Of a DNA stretch of 64,000 nucleotides, positions 10,364 through 21,885 are shown in pieces. The stretch comes from Taxillus chinensis. Its lineage: Eukaryota; Streptophyta; Magnoliopsida; Santalales; Loranthaceae. The notes under the pieces are model-generated. The model searched no databases. It was not told the origin of the DNA and worked only from the letters and a program-made list of their open reading frames with translations. Each line of letters begins with the position of its first letter. Position 1 is the stretch's first letter. Position numbers and translations under genes: made by a program. The DNA lies in the NCBI GenBank assembly GCA_023512835.1, contig CM042090.1, forward strand, positions 53,989,365 through 54,053,364. The letters run 5' to 3'.

Positions 10364-11749
10364 CTAGTGGAGGGTACTCTTTGTGGGCAGGATAGGAACT
10401 GTCGCATGCCGCAGGTACTGGAGCAGAGTCCTCATGTGCAGGGGTACATCCTCATCAGATATCTCCACCACTAGAGATTTTTTTGACTTTTGCTTGTTGC
10501 TCAAGGCCCTCCAAATTTTTCCCAGAACTCCTTTTATTTCCTTGTTGTCTCTTTTCAGCTCTTCTACTGCACGCTTTGTTCCAGCTTGATCCCTTCTCAG
10601 TGCTTGAGTTGCTTGCCTCCATGCATCATGAGAGGCAGCAGCACGAGCTGCTGGAGCTTCCGATGCCCTTGCTGACGGTCTAGAATGGGACTGCTGATCT
10701 TGCGAAAGAAGTGCCATTAACTCAGTAAATTGGGCACCACTGATGTGACCATTTGTGAATGCCCAATTTATAACTTCCACCTCACTAACCACTTGGCCAC
10801 TAATACCTTGAAAAAAGTTAAAAACATCTTCCTTATCCACATTAAAATGCATGTACATGGCAGTAAGCCTAAAGAGGGTCTGCTTTCTTTCTTCTGATGG
10901 GTTGGAGGTGTCTTATGCAGCAAACTCAGTGGATCTCTCCATATGAACACTGTGCCTGGCTGGCAGTGGTTCAACTTGGGGAACATTCCCCCAGTTGCCT
11001 CTAGAGCTTACCCCTAAACCTCCTTCTGGTTGCAATACTCTCAAAAGCTGTTGAGATGGGAAGGGGGTGCTATCTAAAGAGGTAAAGTGCTGGACATATT
11101 GGTTTTGAAAAATGACACATAGCATTCTTCCATATACTTGCTTTGTCAAATTTTTCGTCCACCATTTGAAAATGGCAGCAGCCCAGTCCACATCTAACAT
11201 ATGGTCAATGCTATACATGAATTCAAGATGGGTCATAGGCACACCATCCTTTCCACTAGTTTGCAACAACAAGCACTTTCTTACCAAATGAGCTAAACAT
11301 CTAAATTTACCCACAAAGCCATTTTTAGTAAACTGCCTCCTCTTCTCAGATCGTTTTGCATAGTTGAAGGTAGTACCATACTCCCCTAAGGTCAGGTGAG
11401 GGAAGTGATCAGTAGGTACAGGAAGGTTAAAGGTTTTCCTAATTGTCTCTGGTGTGATACGGATATACACCTCCTGCACCTACCCTATAACTGCATCCTC
11501 TTCCTCATTGAAGTAAATGGAATGATAAAATTCATGCAAGGCAGGATAATAAATAGCACATCTGGCTGAAACTAATCTTACTAACCCGAGATTTTGAAGC
11601 TTCAAGGCCACCTCACTTGACCATCCCAGGTTGGATTCCTCTAAGGCATTCAGATCCAGAGCATGCCCCAGGAAGATCTCCCCATCCTCACTGCTTGAAG
11701 AACTTGAGAAATGGACTTCTTCCTTGCCCGATCGCCTTGTGCGCACCAT
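10364..11749 (-). pseudogene. Athila env-like third ORF, N-terminal and coiled-coil part
   Basis: Starts at ATG 11749-11747 (MVRTRRSGKEEVHF) with an acidic, Ser-rich N-terminus. An in-frame TAG at 11480-11482 is followed by the same frame to 10913 (VQEVYIRITPETIRKTF..., EFMYSIDHMLDVDWAAAIF), which resembles the 'putative plant transposon protein' domain of plant retroelement third ORFs. After a frame change, 10858-10364 encodes an Ala/Ser-rich linker and a basic predicted coiled coil (RDQAGTKRAVEELKRDNKEI). Another frame change leads into the C48-like part. No signal peptide, furin-like site or transmembrane helix is visible, so 'env-like' is a positional label only. Confidence 0.7.
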
Positions 11750-12577
11750 CTTGCTATAGGAATTGAAGGAGAGGAAGGATGAAATTTAGCTACAACAACA
11801 AGAACCAGGCCGTTCAAATTTCGGGATCTAGAATTCGTTTCTGGTGTATTTGACCTAGCTCCCGGCCTCAGTATTTATAGCGTGCAAAAGGAGATGTGCT
11901 TCAAATGCCATTATACACGTGTCCTCCAATTTTCAGGCTGATCGGACGAAAATACCCCTATGCACGTCATATCATCATTGTGGCGTGCACGTTAAAATAC
12001 GCTCATATTCTGATGGTGGGTCCCTCATGAGCTGTATAACACATGTCTCTTCTGCACGGCATATAGTGGAAGGCTCTAGAAGGCTAAAAAGTGGTATTTT
12101 TGCCTTTTGACCATCAAATAGACAGGTGGGATATGGCGTGTAGAATACATTATTATTTCCCATGATGGTAGCTGTCTTCCATTAAAATGTCAGAGAAATC
12201 CAAGGTGCACGCCATATCATCATAGTACGTGCATTATGACGTGCAGGCCCAAATTGGCTCATTTTTCTTCTGTAGCTAGCCCATGTAATGAGGATCATCT
12301 TTCTCTTTTGCACGGTATATGGTTGGGCTCAATTTCAAGCACTTGTGGGCTTCACTTTGTTTTTACTCTTGACATGGGCTTGAAACTAAATTCAAAAGTC
12401 TAGTGCCCATGGATGTGCTCTTGGAAGCCTACAAAATGGTTAGTAAAAAGAAACAAAATTCCCTACACCATGGTGAGTTCACACAACAAATATAAAAACA
12501 AAAACTAAAACAAAACCGTTAGGTTGCCTCCCAAGAAGCGCTTCATTTAAAGTCTGTAGCTAGACTTCAAAATATGC
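11750..12577 (-). promoter_or_regulatory. Internal promoter-like region upstream of the Athila env-like ORF
   Basis: The minus strand carries a TATA box GCTATAAATACTGAG at about 11869-11883, about 125 bases before the ATG at 11749. Upstream (11930-12330) are repeated TGCACGTCAT, GGCGTGCA, GACGTGCA and CCGTGCAnAAGAGA words of the kind seen in the element's LTR U3. They are arranged as a diverged direct repeat of about 245-256 bp (for example gcacgtcatatcatcat at 11962 and gcacgccatatcatcat at 12207). No ORF is present. Promoter function is inferred. Confidence 0.5.
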
Positions 12578-14001
12578 TCATGAAGGCTCAAAAGAGAGGG
12601 AATCAACGATCTCCCTCTGTGTTGGGTCATAATAAGGTTTCAGCCTATTGCCATTAACCCAAAATTTCTTGTCATCTTTAGCTTGGAGCTCAAAGCTCCC
12701 ATATGGCTTCTTATCAGTTAGCACAAATGGCCCCATCCATTTTGATCGTAGCTTTCCTGGAAACAACCTTAGCCTAGTGTTGAATAACAAAACTTTTTGC
12801 CCCAGGGCTAAAGATTCTGTATTAAGTTGCCTATCATGCCATTTTTTGTTCTTTCCTTATAAGTTTTAGCACTCTCATAGGCATCCATTCTAAACTCATC
12901 TAACTCAATTAATTGAGTCATCCTCAGTTCCTTGGTTTCTTGTGGATCAAAGTTTAATTTCCTCAAGGCCCATTAAGCCTTGTGTTCTAATTCCACAGGT
13001 AAATGACAAGACTTCCCATATAGGATTCTGTAAGGGGACATTCCAATGGGAGTCTTGTAGGCTGTCCTATAAGCCCATAAGGCTTCATCAAGACTTTGAG
13101 ACCAATCCTTTCTATTTCCTCCAATAGTTTTCTCAAGGATAGCTTTGATTTCCCTGTTGGACACCTCAGCTTGTCCATTAGCTTGTGGGTGGTAAGCTAA
13201 GGACTTCCTATGGTTGACTCCATACTTTGACAACAACTTGTCAAATAATTTGTTACAAAAATGACTACCCTCATCACTAATAATAGCCCTTGGTGTCCCA
13301 AAATGGCTAAAGATGTTTCTGGTAAGGAATTTAGTCACCACTCTAGCATCATTCACTCTCGTTGGTATTGCCTCAACCCACTTGGACACATAATCTACAG
13401 CCAACAAAATGTATGAATACCCATCAAAAATGGGGAAAGGACCCATAAAGTCTATGCCCCAAATATCAAAAATTTCAACTGGAAGGATTCCAGTTAAAGG
13501 CATCTCATTCTTCCTAGACAGTCCACCTACCCTTTGACATCTATCATAAGTTTTAATGAAGACATAGGTGTCTTTAACCATGTTGGGCCAATAAAACCCA
13601 CATTGCATTATCTTAGCTACTGTTCTTTGCACTCCAAAGTGGCCCCCATAATGTGATGCATGACACTGATGCATGATAGCATCCATCTCCTCCTCAGGGA
13701 CACACCTCCTAATGATTTGATCAATACACCACCTATAGAGGATAGGATCATCCCAAATATATTTCTTTGCATTCACTATGAACCGCTTCCGCTGGTGGTA
13801 ATCAAATCCCTTAGGTATCAACTCAGTGGCTAAATAGTTTGCTATATCAGCAAACCAAGGAAGCTGGCTTACTTAAAACACTGCCTCATCAGGGAAGTCA
13901 TCAGAGATAGGTAGAGACTTAGGTGCATTCCCAAGTCTAGAAAGTTGATCTGCAACAGTGTTTAAAGCTCCCTTAGTGTCTTTAATCTCTAGATCAAACT
14001 C
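12578..14001 (-). pseudogene. Athila integrase with RNase H connection tail
   Basis: After the RNase H C-terminus (VADQLSRLGN, about 13950), the integrase frame (13821-12973, 282 aa) has the zinc-binding [10 protein letters not shown] and a degenerate second half (YDRCQR, with Tyr where the family has Cys). The catalytic triad is visible as GIDFMGPF (Asp), IISDEGSHF (Asp) and [11 protein letters not shown] (Glu). The C-terminal domain continues at 12790-12578 (LRSKWMGPFVLTDKKPYGSFE). Frames break between 12973 and 12790. Confidence 0.85.
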
Positions 14002-14599
14002 CTATAAGAGGAGAACCCATCTCAGCAAACGTGGTTTAGCTTCCTTCTTAGCTAACAAATACTTAAGAGCTGCATGGTCAGTATAAACAACCTTAGACCC
14101 CAACAGGTAAGATCTAAACTTGTTGCAGCCATACGCTACAGCTAGCAACTCTTTTTCAGTAGTGGTATAGTTCGGTTGGGCATTATCTAGAGTCTTACTA
14201 GCATAGTAAATCACCCTAAAAATTTTCTCTCTCTTCTGCCCTAGAACTACCCTTACAACATAATCACTCGCATCACACATAAGCTCAAATGGTTGTTCCC
14301 AATCAGGAGTAACTATGACAGGGGCTATAACTAGCTTATGCTTAAGGACCTCAAAAGATTTTAAACACTTCATTAAATTCAAAGGTTGTGTCCTTCTCCA
14401 ACAACACACTTAGGGGTTTAGCTATTTTGGAGAAGTCCTTAATAAATCTTCTATAGAACCCAGCATGTCCTAAGAAACTTCTCACCCCTTTCACATTGGT
14501 TGGAGGTGGCAGGGTTTGAATTGTGGATATCTTAGCTTTATCCACCTCAAAACCTTTTGCGGACACTTTGTGTCCTAGGACTATGCCCTCACTTACCAT
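14002..14599 (-). pseudogene. Athila RNase H
   Basis: Two overlapping frames. 14599-14351 holds the RT thumb/connection (FLGHAGFYRRFIKDFS). 14409-14002 holds RNase H (MCDASDYVVRVVLGQ with the first catalytic Asp, TTEKELLAVAYGCNKFRSYL with Glu, YTDHAALKYLL with Asp). A frameshift separates them near 14370. Confidence 0.85.
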
Positions 14600-15207
14600 A
14601 AAATGGCATTTCTCCCAATTGAGGACAAGTTCTTTCTCTTCACATCTCCTAGGACAGTATCTAGGTTCTTTAAGTAATGTTGGTAAGAATTACCAAACAC
14701 AGAGAAATCATCCATAAATACTTCCATTATTTCCTCCACCAGGCCCTGAAAAATGGCCATCATGCACCTTTGAAAGGTTGCAGGTGCATTACACAGCCCA
14801 AATGGCATCCTCCTAAATGCAAAGGTGCCAAAAGGGCAAGTGAAAGTTGTTTTCTCCTGGTCCTCGGGTTTAATCATGATCTGATTGTACCCGGAATACC
14901 CATCTAAGAAGCAATAATGGCTATACCCAGCCAACCTATCAAGCATCTGATCAATAAAAGGAAGGGGAAAGTGGTCCTTCCTAGTGGCCTTATTTAGCTT
15001 CCTATAGTCCACACAGACTCTCCACCCCGTTACAGTTCGAGATGGAATCAATTCATTCTTTTCATTCCTAATCACCGTCATGCCCCCTTTCTTGGGCACA
15101 ACATGTAAAGGACTAACCCACTCACTATCAGATATAGCATAAATTATCCCAACATTTTTCCATTTTGGAACTTCTTTCTTAACAATTTCTTTCATTACTG
15201 GGTTCAA
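14593..15207 (-). pseudogene. Athila reverse transcriptase
   Basis: A 204-aa open stretch with the RT palm motifs: WVSPLHVVPKKGG, WRVCVDYRKLNKAT, FPLPFIDQMLDRLAG, FLDGYSGYNQI, FGLCNAPATFQRCM and the catalytic FMDDFSVFG, all with their acidic residues intact. It is continuous with the protease linker upstream through a stop at 15208-15210. Confidence 0.9.
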
Positions 15208-15210
15208 TCT

Positions 15211-15996
15211 TCATTGTCTTTCAACAATGGGGTGAAAATCATCATTCATTAAAATTTTATGCATGCACAGCTTTGGACTAATGCCCCTAATATCTTCAAT
15301 ATTCCACCCAAGGGCCTTTTTATGTTTCCTTAGAATTTCTAGCAATTGTTCACATTCTAAAGCATTTAAATTTGAAGCAACAATTACTGGAAATCTATTT
15401 GTGGAATCTAGAAATTCATACCACAAGTGTCTAGGCAACTCCTTCAGTTCTGGCGCTGGAGTTGTTTGCTCGTCATGCTCCTCCTTAGCTTGCTCCAATG
15501 GACTTGATTTTAGTTCCTCCTCGCTAGTGATCAAGTCCTCTGCCTCTTGCTGCTGGATCGCTGATGTGTGAAGCACTTCATCTTCTTGTTCGATCTGCTC
15601 TTTCAAGTAATCTTCAACTAATTCCTCGAAATCTTCGATCTAGAGACGACTTTCCTCTACTTGCCCTTGCAGAGACCGTTCCATGTGGAAGACTAAGGTA
15701 TCATCGTTTATCCTCAAGGTTAATTTACCCTGAGCGACATCAATCAAAGCACACCCTGTCCTCAGGAAGGGTCTTCCTAGGAGTAACTGAACTCCCGTGG
15801 CTTCTTCCATTTCTAATACCACAAAGTCATCTGGAAAAATAAATGATCCCATTTTCACCAGTACATCTTCTATGATTCCCTCAGGCCTTCCAGTGGACCA
15901 GTCAGCGAACTGAAGTGATATAGAAGTGGGCTTCATTCCTGTTAACCCAAGCTGCTTGTAGAGGGCAAAGGAGATTAAATTTATACTAGCCCCCAA
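15211..15996 (-). pseudogene. Athila aspartic protease and linker to RT
   Basis: The protease frame 15996-15640 follows a LCDLGASINLIS-type active site (DLGAS in place of DTGAS, usual for Athila) and includes LLLGRPFLRTG. A stop at 15640 and a frame change lead to 15606-15211, an acidic linker ending in LRKHKKALGWNIEDIRGISP, the conserved RT lead-in of this lineage. Confidence 0.85.
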
Positions 15997-16011
15997 ATCA
16001 CATAAAGCCTG

Positions 16012-17940
16012 CTATTGTGGTGCGTCTCCTATTACACACGGTAGAGTGAAGCTACCCGGATCTTTATGCTTTGTGGGTAACTTCCTCTGAACCACATTGC
16101 TCACCTCATTAGTGATAGCAACAATTTCGTGATCATCGTATTTCCTCTTCTTCAGCATAAAATCCTTTAAAACCTTTTTGCATCTGGGCATCTGCTCAAG
16201 AGCTTCAATAAATGGAATATTGATTTCCAGCTTCTTGAATATCTGCATGAAGCGTTCATTCTCTTCTTCCATCTTTTGATTACTCATCCGCTGAGGAAAT
16301 GGCATTATAGGCCTAAGCTCTCTTAGCCTTTGTTCGTCAACTGGTTGAGTCTTAGTTGGTTGTTGCTCCTGGTTATCTCCCATCTGTTGCTCTTCCTCAA
16401 CAGCTCTTTCCGGATTGTCAGCTGCTAAAGGCTGAATTGGTGCATCTGGTATGGCCTTCGTCTTGGGCTCTCCAGCTTCCTTAAGTGCCTTACCACTTCT
16501 CAAAGTGATAGCCTTGCAGCTCTCCTTGGGATTAACCTCTATGTCACTGGGAAAAGCTTTGGAGGAGACTCCTTGGTTGGCATTCTGTGCCACACTCACT
16601 AGTAACTTTTCCAAATTCTTTATGGCAGACTCCATACTGCTTAGTCTCTCATCCACATTACCATCTTCCCTCTTTGCTACCTCATTCTCAGTCTGATAAT
16701 TTCTTCTCTGTTGCTGAGGGTGAGGCTGTTGTTGCTGCTCAAAACCTGGAGGTGGTTGTAAATAATTATTTGTAGCATATGGATTTTGCTTCCTTCCTAG
16801 AGGTATATATTTATACTGATTTGAAGCTTCACCTCCTCTATTCTGATTCTGAGTAAAGGCATTCTTCTGATAGCCTTCACCTTGGTGAAAAGGTTGCTTC
16901 TGATACATCCCCTTTCCGCCAACAAAATGTGCGTCTTCCGCTCCACTCCATCCTTGATCAACCCCTGGTAGAGCTTGCTGTGGTCCTTCAACCTTAAGAG
17001 ATAATACTTCAATATTTTTAGCTAGAGCCCGAATTTGCTCTTGCATATCATTGGAAGAATTTTCAACTGAAGCTATCTTCTCCTTTGGCCTTGAGGTTCA
17101 AATATTGGATCACTGCCAATCAGCTAATGATAGTCACTCTAAGAGGTTAGCAGCTACGTCAGGTTCCAAGTTCATCAAACATCCTCCTGTGGTTGCATTC
17201 ACTTTGTCTTGTGAGTGAGACTGAAGACCAGTGTAGAAGGATTCAATTTGAATCCATTGGGGTCTTCCATGATCAGGACATCTTCGGATCAAATCTTTAA
17301 ATCTCTCCCAAGCCTCATGGAGAGTCTCCATCTCGTCTTGCCTAAATCTGCTGATTTCCCCTCGAAGTTGGATCACCTTGGCAGGAGGGAAATACTTGGA
17401 CATGAACTTGGTCTACATCTCCTCCCAAATGTTTATGGAACCAACAAGTAGGCTGTTGAACCATCCAAGAGCTCTATCCTTTAAAGAGAAGGGAAAAAGC
17501 CTTAACTTTATCGCTTCCTCCGACACATTGTTGAGCTTTATTGTGTCGCACATCTGAAAGAACCTCATCAAGTGCTGATGCGGATCATCCATTGCTGTTC
17601 CGCCAAATGCATTGTTGCTCACCATGTTGATCAGTGCCGATTTCAGCTCGAAACTGTTTGCTTGGACTCTTGCTTGCATAATCCCTAAATAGTGATCTGA
17701 CATAGTTGGCCTTGCAAAATCCAAGAAAGTCCTGGGCCTAAATCTGTTACCATCTTTATCTGGGTATTGGCCATTATAATTGGCCCCTCCTTGTACACTG
17801 CCATTAAGTCTTGTATCCTCCATAATTTCAAGAACTGTGTCTTCTAAACGTTGCAGTGCTTCTTCAGCTTCCCTTGTGGCTTCTCTAGCTGCCCTATGAC
17901 GATCTCTAATTATCCGTTCAGATTCTGGATTAAATGGCAC
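16012..17940 (-). pseudogene. Athila gag
   Basis: Starts MPFNPESERIIRDRHRAAREA at 17940. The capsid part (RTFLDFARPTMSD, NNAFGGTAMDDPHQHLMRF, LFPFSLKDRALGWFNSL) runs to a stop at 17413, resumes in frame to 17134 (KYFPPAKVIQLRGEISRF), then 17046-16012 (KAITLRSGKALKEAG, a Gln/Glu-rich tail). There is no CCHC knuckle, as is usual for Athila. An in-frame TAG at 16012-16014 separates gag from protease. The plus-strand gag at 62944 is a close relative. Confidence 0.9.
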
Positions 17941-18145
17941 AAGTTCCCTTCATCGCATACACAGCTGAGAATTTTCTCAAACACCTGGTGAATGTTCCTG
18001 TAAAACAACAAGAATACACCTAGCAGCTCCGAACAAGACAAAATAAATAAATAAAACACAAAATAAAAGACAGAATTAAACACCAAGATCAGAATTCAAA
18101 CAATTTCACTCAATGTTGATTTTGAAAAACTAGTTAACCGTACAA

Positions 18146-18163
18146 TCCCCAGCAACGGCACCA
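18146..18163 (-). promoter_or_regulatory. Primer-binding site, Athila
   Basis: The minus strand reads TGGTGCCGTTGCTGGGGA three bases inside the 5' LTR. It fits the tRNA-Asp-type PBS known for Athila (TGGCGCC...), with a C-to-T change. Confidence 0.8.
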
Positions 18164-18166
18164 ATT

Positions 18167-19679
18167 TGATAAGCAGATTTTTAGCCTCCCTAAAAGAGTT
18201 GACTAATGTCGTAAAACCTCTCTTCAAGATAATAAATTCCCTTAGTTTGCACTAAATAGAATAGCAGCAAGCAAGGGGTCGAACCCACAGGGATTAGCCT
18301 AATTCTCTAGTTTTTAAACCAAACCACTCAATTACTCTTGCTCTATAAAAGGTCTTGGCAAAAATAATTTTTTTTTATAACTAAAGATCTAATTTTTATT
18401 TGGTTTTCTGAATAAACAAAGAAAGCAAATTGATTTTAGGATTAAGATTCAAGGATTAAAGGCATCTAGGGTCACAACTTCACCTCCCTATCTTGTTTCT
18501 ATTGATTTTAAGGTTTATGAGATTATTTAATTGATAACATGCTATAACTAAGCCAAAGTACTGCAATTGGTCATTGCCTGCCCTTCTAAGTGTTGTCTGC
18601 TTGAATGGTCATCATGACATCAACACGCAAAGCCTAATTATCATACTCATAACAGGATAATGGTCAAACCAATCACAAATATGTTATGAATCAAAGATCA
18701 ACCTCAGACTAAGGCTAAGAAAACCCAGGTGTACAACCCAGATATTAGAAGATAAGAACAGATCCATAAAACATGCAATCTCAATTAAACAAACTCAATA
18801 TTCAATCAATCAGTTTGACAACATAGGGGCTTGCTCCCCTAGATTAAGGAAACTACTCACACATGTTCTTGGATAAACAATAAGAAATAAAGAACATCAT
18901 CCTCAAGCAGGTGCAGCAAAACTCCAACTTTAGGTCTTCTCCAGCCGTCAGACCTCCTAGGGCCGACAGCTTCCAGGATCAGAACCCTAGCCTCCAAAAC
19001 CGTCAACCTCTCTCTCTCTCTAAAAAAACTTGCCCCCCTCTCTACATGCTCCAAAAGGGCTGCTGCCTCCTCTATTTATAGAGAAATCTGCTGTGCAATG
19101 AGTGCCCTAGCCGTCAGCAGTTGCCACTTATCAAAACGATGTAGTTTTGATAAGTAGTTTCCATTTTTCTTCCAATTTGAGTACAACTCGAACCAAGCAT
19201 AATTTGGACTAGGTGCTTTAGAGAAAAGTGCTTAAAATAACAAAACAAAGCAATCGATGCAAAAATCTGGCTACACGGCACATTACACGTCATATGGCCA
19301 TATGACGTGCACCTCTAAATGGTCTGAAATTTTGCTCCAAGCTTTCTTGAAATGTGTAGAAGGTAGGGTTGCAATAAAATCCTTGCACATCATAATGGTC
19401 CATATGGCGTGCACTCTTATTTTGCCTCCTCAGGCTGCCCTATTTTGCCACAAGTTCCTTCTTTGGTAAATGAAGTGATTTGGCTAATGTCCATGAGATG
19501 AAATTGCCTAAAACCTGCCAAAACAGCTCAAAAACACACACATATATATATATATAGGCCAAGCAATCTTCCTAGGGTGTTAAAGCAAATATCTAAGATA
19601 TATGGATAAATTAAGCTCTAATCATGCTCTTTAATACCCTAAATCTGTACTAGAATAACGGCATAAATGCACGTTGTCA
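18167..19679 (-). repeat. Athila 5' LTR
   Basis: Partner of 4059-5569, starting TGATAAGCAG and ending CACGTTGTCA. TATA box at 19072-19081 (minus). The palindrome core at 19286-19309 is perfect over 24 bp. A (CA)(TA) microsatellite at about 19534-19556 is longer than in the partner. Confidence 0.95.
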
Positions 19680-20424
19680 TACATGTATAGAGGTTGGAAG
19701 TTGATTAGTCCTATTGTCTGTGTGAGTTGCCCCCCTTTTCTTTGTAGAGTGCTCATTTTCAGGGCTAATTCATGAACCTTTACACTTGGACAGAGCTCAA
19801 CACAGTTTTCTTTTGGATCTTAGATGATCATCTGGTTTGAACTCCAATTATTACTCCGAAAAAGATACATTTGAGGGTAGTAGTGAGGACTCCCCCTAAG
19901 ATAGGCAATTGACTTTGGTAGTTTCTTTTGCCTTTTTCACTTTGCCTTTTTCATTGAAATGTATCGGCTCTTTTTGAGTAATAGGCTTTTTATGATTCTC
20001 AAATACTACAGTCTTAGTCATCCTTTGAGTATTTAATCATTAAGGATCCTTTCCATGCAAGCCAACAGTACCATGAGATACAACAGTTCCTGCTAAGTAA
20101 TGAATGCAATGCCACAAAGGTGATATTCGCTCAGAATGAAAATGACAAGTAATAGGAATATCATTTACTTTAAACATCAAGGGAATTGTATTCATTTCAC
20201 TCAAGACTCGAGGATTCATGACAGGTTGCACAAAAGACTTGAACCAGGTTCAAAGGCGGCAAGTTTCATCCATGTGATTTCTCAATTTCTCGTAGTAGAC
20301 ATGCATGAATCACATTTAGACACTATTAATTTTCATGGAGACATAAAGAGTCATTAACAGTGTCATACTTATGTTCATGCACAGGTAATTAGGTTAAAAT
20401 AAAACACAAGACATGCTATGAGAC
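19680..20424 (-). other. TSD copy and Sirevirus post-pol spacer
   Basis: 19680-19684 is the tacat duplication. The rest, downstream of the Sirevirus RNase H stop, has no credible ORF and is AT-rich. It was continuous with sequence left of 4058 before the Athila insertion. Confidence 0.75.
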
Positions 20425-21885
20425 TTAGGAATTTAAATCTAACATGCCAAGTTTTGTCAGAAGTTCAATGAACCTGGCATCTTGCAGTGGTTTGGTGAAT
20501 ATGTCAGCAAGCTGGTCATTAGTGGATATATACTCCAGGGAAATGTCTTTCTTCAGCACATGGTCACGTATGAAGTGATGTCTGACTTCAATGTGCTTGG
20601 TTTTAGGGTGCATAATAGGATTGTTGGAGATTGCAATGGCGCTTGTATTGTCAGAGTACAGAGGCACAACCTTCAGGTTAAACCCATAGTCTGAAAGTTG
20701 ACTAGCCATCCAAAGCAATTGAGCACAATAGCTTCCTGCAGCAATATATTCAGCTTCAGCTGTGGAGGTTGAAACTGAATTCTGTTTCTTGCTAAACCAG
20801 GATACAAGTCTGTTGCCAAGAAGTTGGCATGTTCCACTTGTGCTCTTCCTATAAATCCTACAGCTAGCAAAGTCTGCATCTAAACATCCTCTCAATTTGA
20901 AATCAGACTCTCTTGGATACCATAGTGCCAAATTTTCAGTTCCCTTCAGATATCGCATAATCCTCTTGACATGAGACAGGTGGGATTCCTTGGGATTAGC
21001 TTGGTATCCAGCACAGATACATGTTGCAAACATTATGTCAGGTCTGCTTGCTGTCAGGTATAGCAAGGATCTAATCATGCTCCTGTATTCTGAGATATCC
21101 ACTTCTTTGCCTGCTTCATTTATATCCAGTTTGGCGTTTGTAGGAATGGGAGTTTTCATGTGAGTCACATTAGTCATCTTAAACTTCTACAGTATCTCCT
21201 TGGTGTATTTGGTTTGACTGATAAAAATCCTATCCTCCAATTGCTTAACCTCCAATCCAAGGAAGAATGAGAGTTCTCCATTATACTCATTTCATATTCA
21301 CTTTTCATTAGATGGGAGAAGTCTTCACATTGCTTTTTGTCCCTTGATCCAAAGATGATGTCATCCACATAAATTTGGACTATCAAGGGTGATCCTTTTC
21401 CTTTCTTGAGAAACAGTGTGGGGTCAATTTTGCCTTTTCTGAACTTGTTCTTGATCTGAAACTCTGACAATGTTTCATACCATGCTTTGGGAGCTTGTTT
21501 TAGTCCATATAGAGCCTTATTTAGTTTGTATACCTTGTGCTCTTGGTTTGGCTCTTGGAATCCGGGTGGTTGTTCAACATAGACTTCTTCTTGGAGGTCT
21601 CCATTCAAGAAAGCACTCTTGACATCCATCTGATAAACTTTGAAGTCCTTGAATGCTACATATGCTAAGAACATGCGGATGGCCTCCAGTCTAGCAACTG
21701 GTGCAAAGGTCTCACATTGGTCGATTCCTTCTTCTTGTCTGTATCCTTTTGTAACCAGTCTGGCCTTGTTTCTGATTACAACACCATCAGCATCAAGTTT
21801 GTTTCTGAAGATCCATTTCATGCCAATGACTTGCTGTGATCTGGTCCTGTTGACTAACTCTCATACTTTCTGTCTTTTGAACTGA
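20425..21885 (-). pseudogene. Sirevirus reverse transcriptase and RNase H
   Basis: RT frame 21821-21174: [70 protein letters not shown], and intact [10 protein letters not shown] frame change near 21177-21260 leads to RNase H (21177-20425): YRSMIRSLLYLTASRPDI, DADFASCRIYRKSTSG, SKKQNSVSTSTAEAEYIAA, LYSDNTSAIAISNNPI, HIEVRHHFIRDHV and DIFTKPL. Ends at the stop near 20425. Confidence 0.92.

Larger units (their letters stand above)
4059..19679 (-). mobile_element. Athila-lineage Gypsy retrotransposon, complete, interrupted by a solo LTR
   Basis: Flanked by tacat TSDs, with LTRs of 1511 bp (4059-5569) and 1513 bp (18167-19679). On the minus strand the order is PBS, gag without a zinc knuckle, protease, RT (FMDD), RNase H, integrase, an internal promoter-like region, an env-like ORF with a C48-like domain, a 3' untranslated region, and the 3' LTR. 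This order, the tRNA-Asp-type PBS and the gag sequence fit Athila. Removing the 2.29-kb solo-LTR insertion gives about 13.3 kb. Both LTRs are full length and alignable by eye with scattered, mostly C/T differences. Several frames carry stops, so the element is dead. Confidence 0.93.

Noticed and set aside
9603..11749. Retroviral-type envelope glycoprotein in the Athila
   Set aside because: No signal peptide, cleavage site or transmembrane helix is visible. The C-terminus resembles a protease instead, so the label env-like is only positional.
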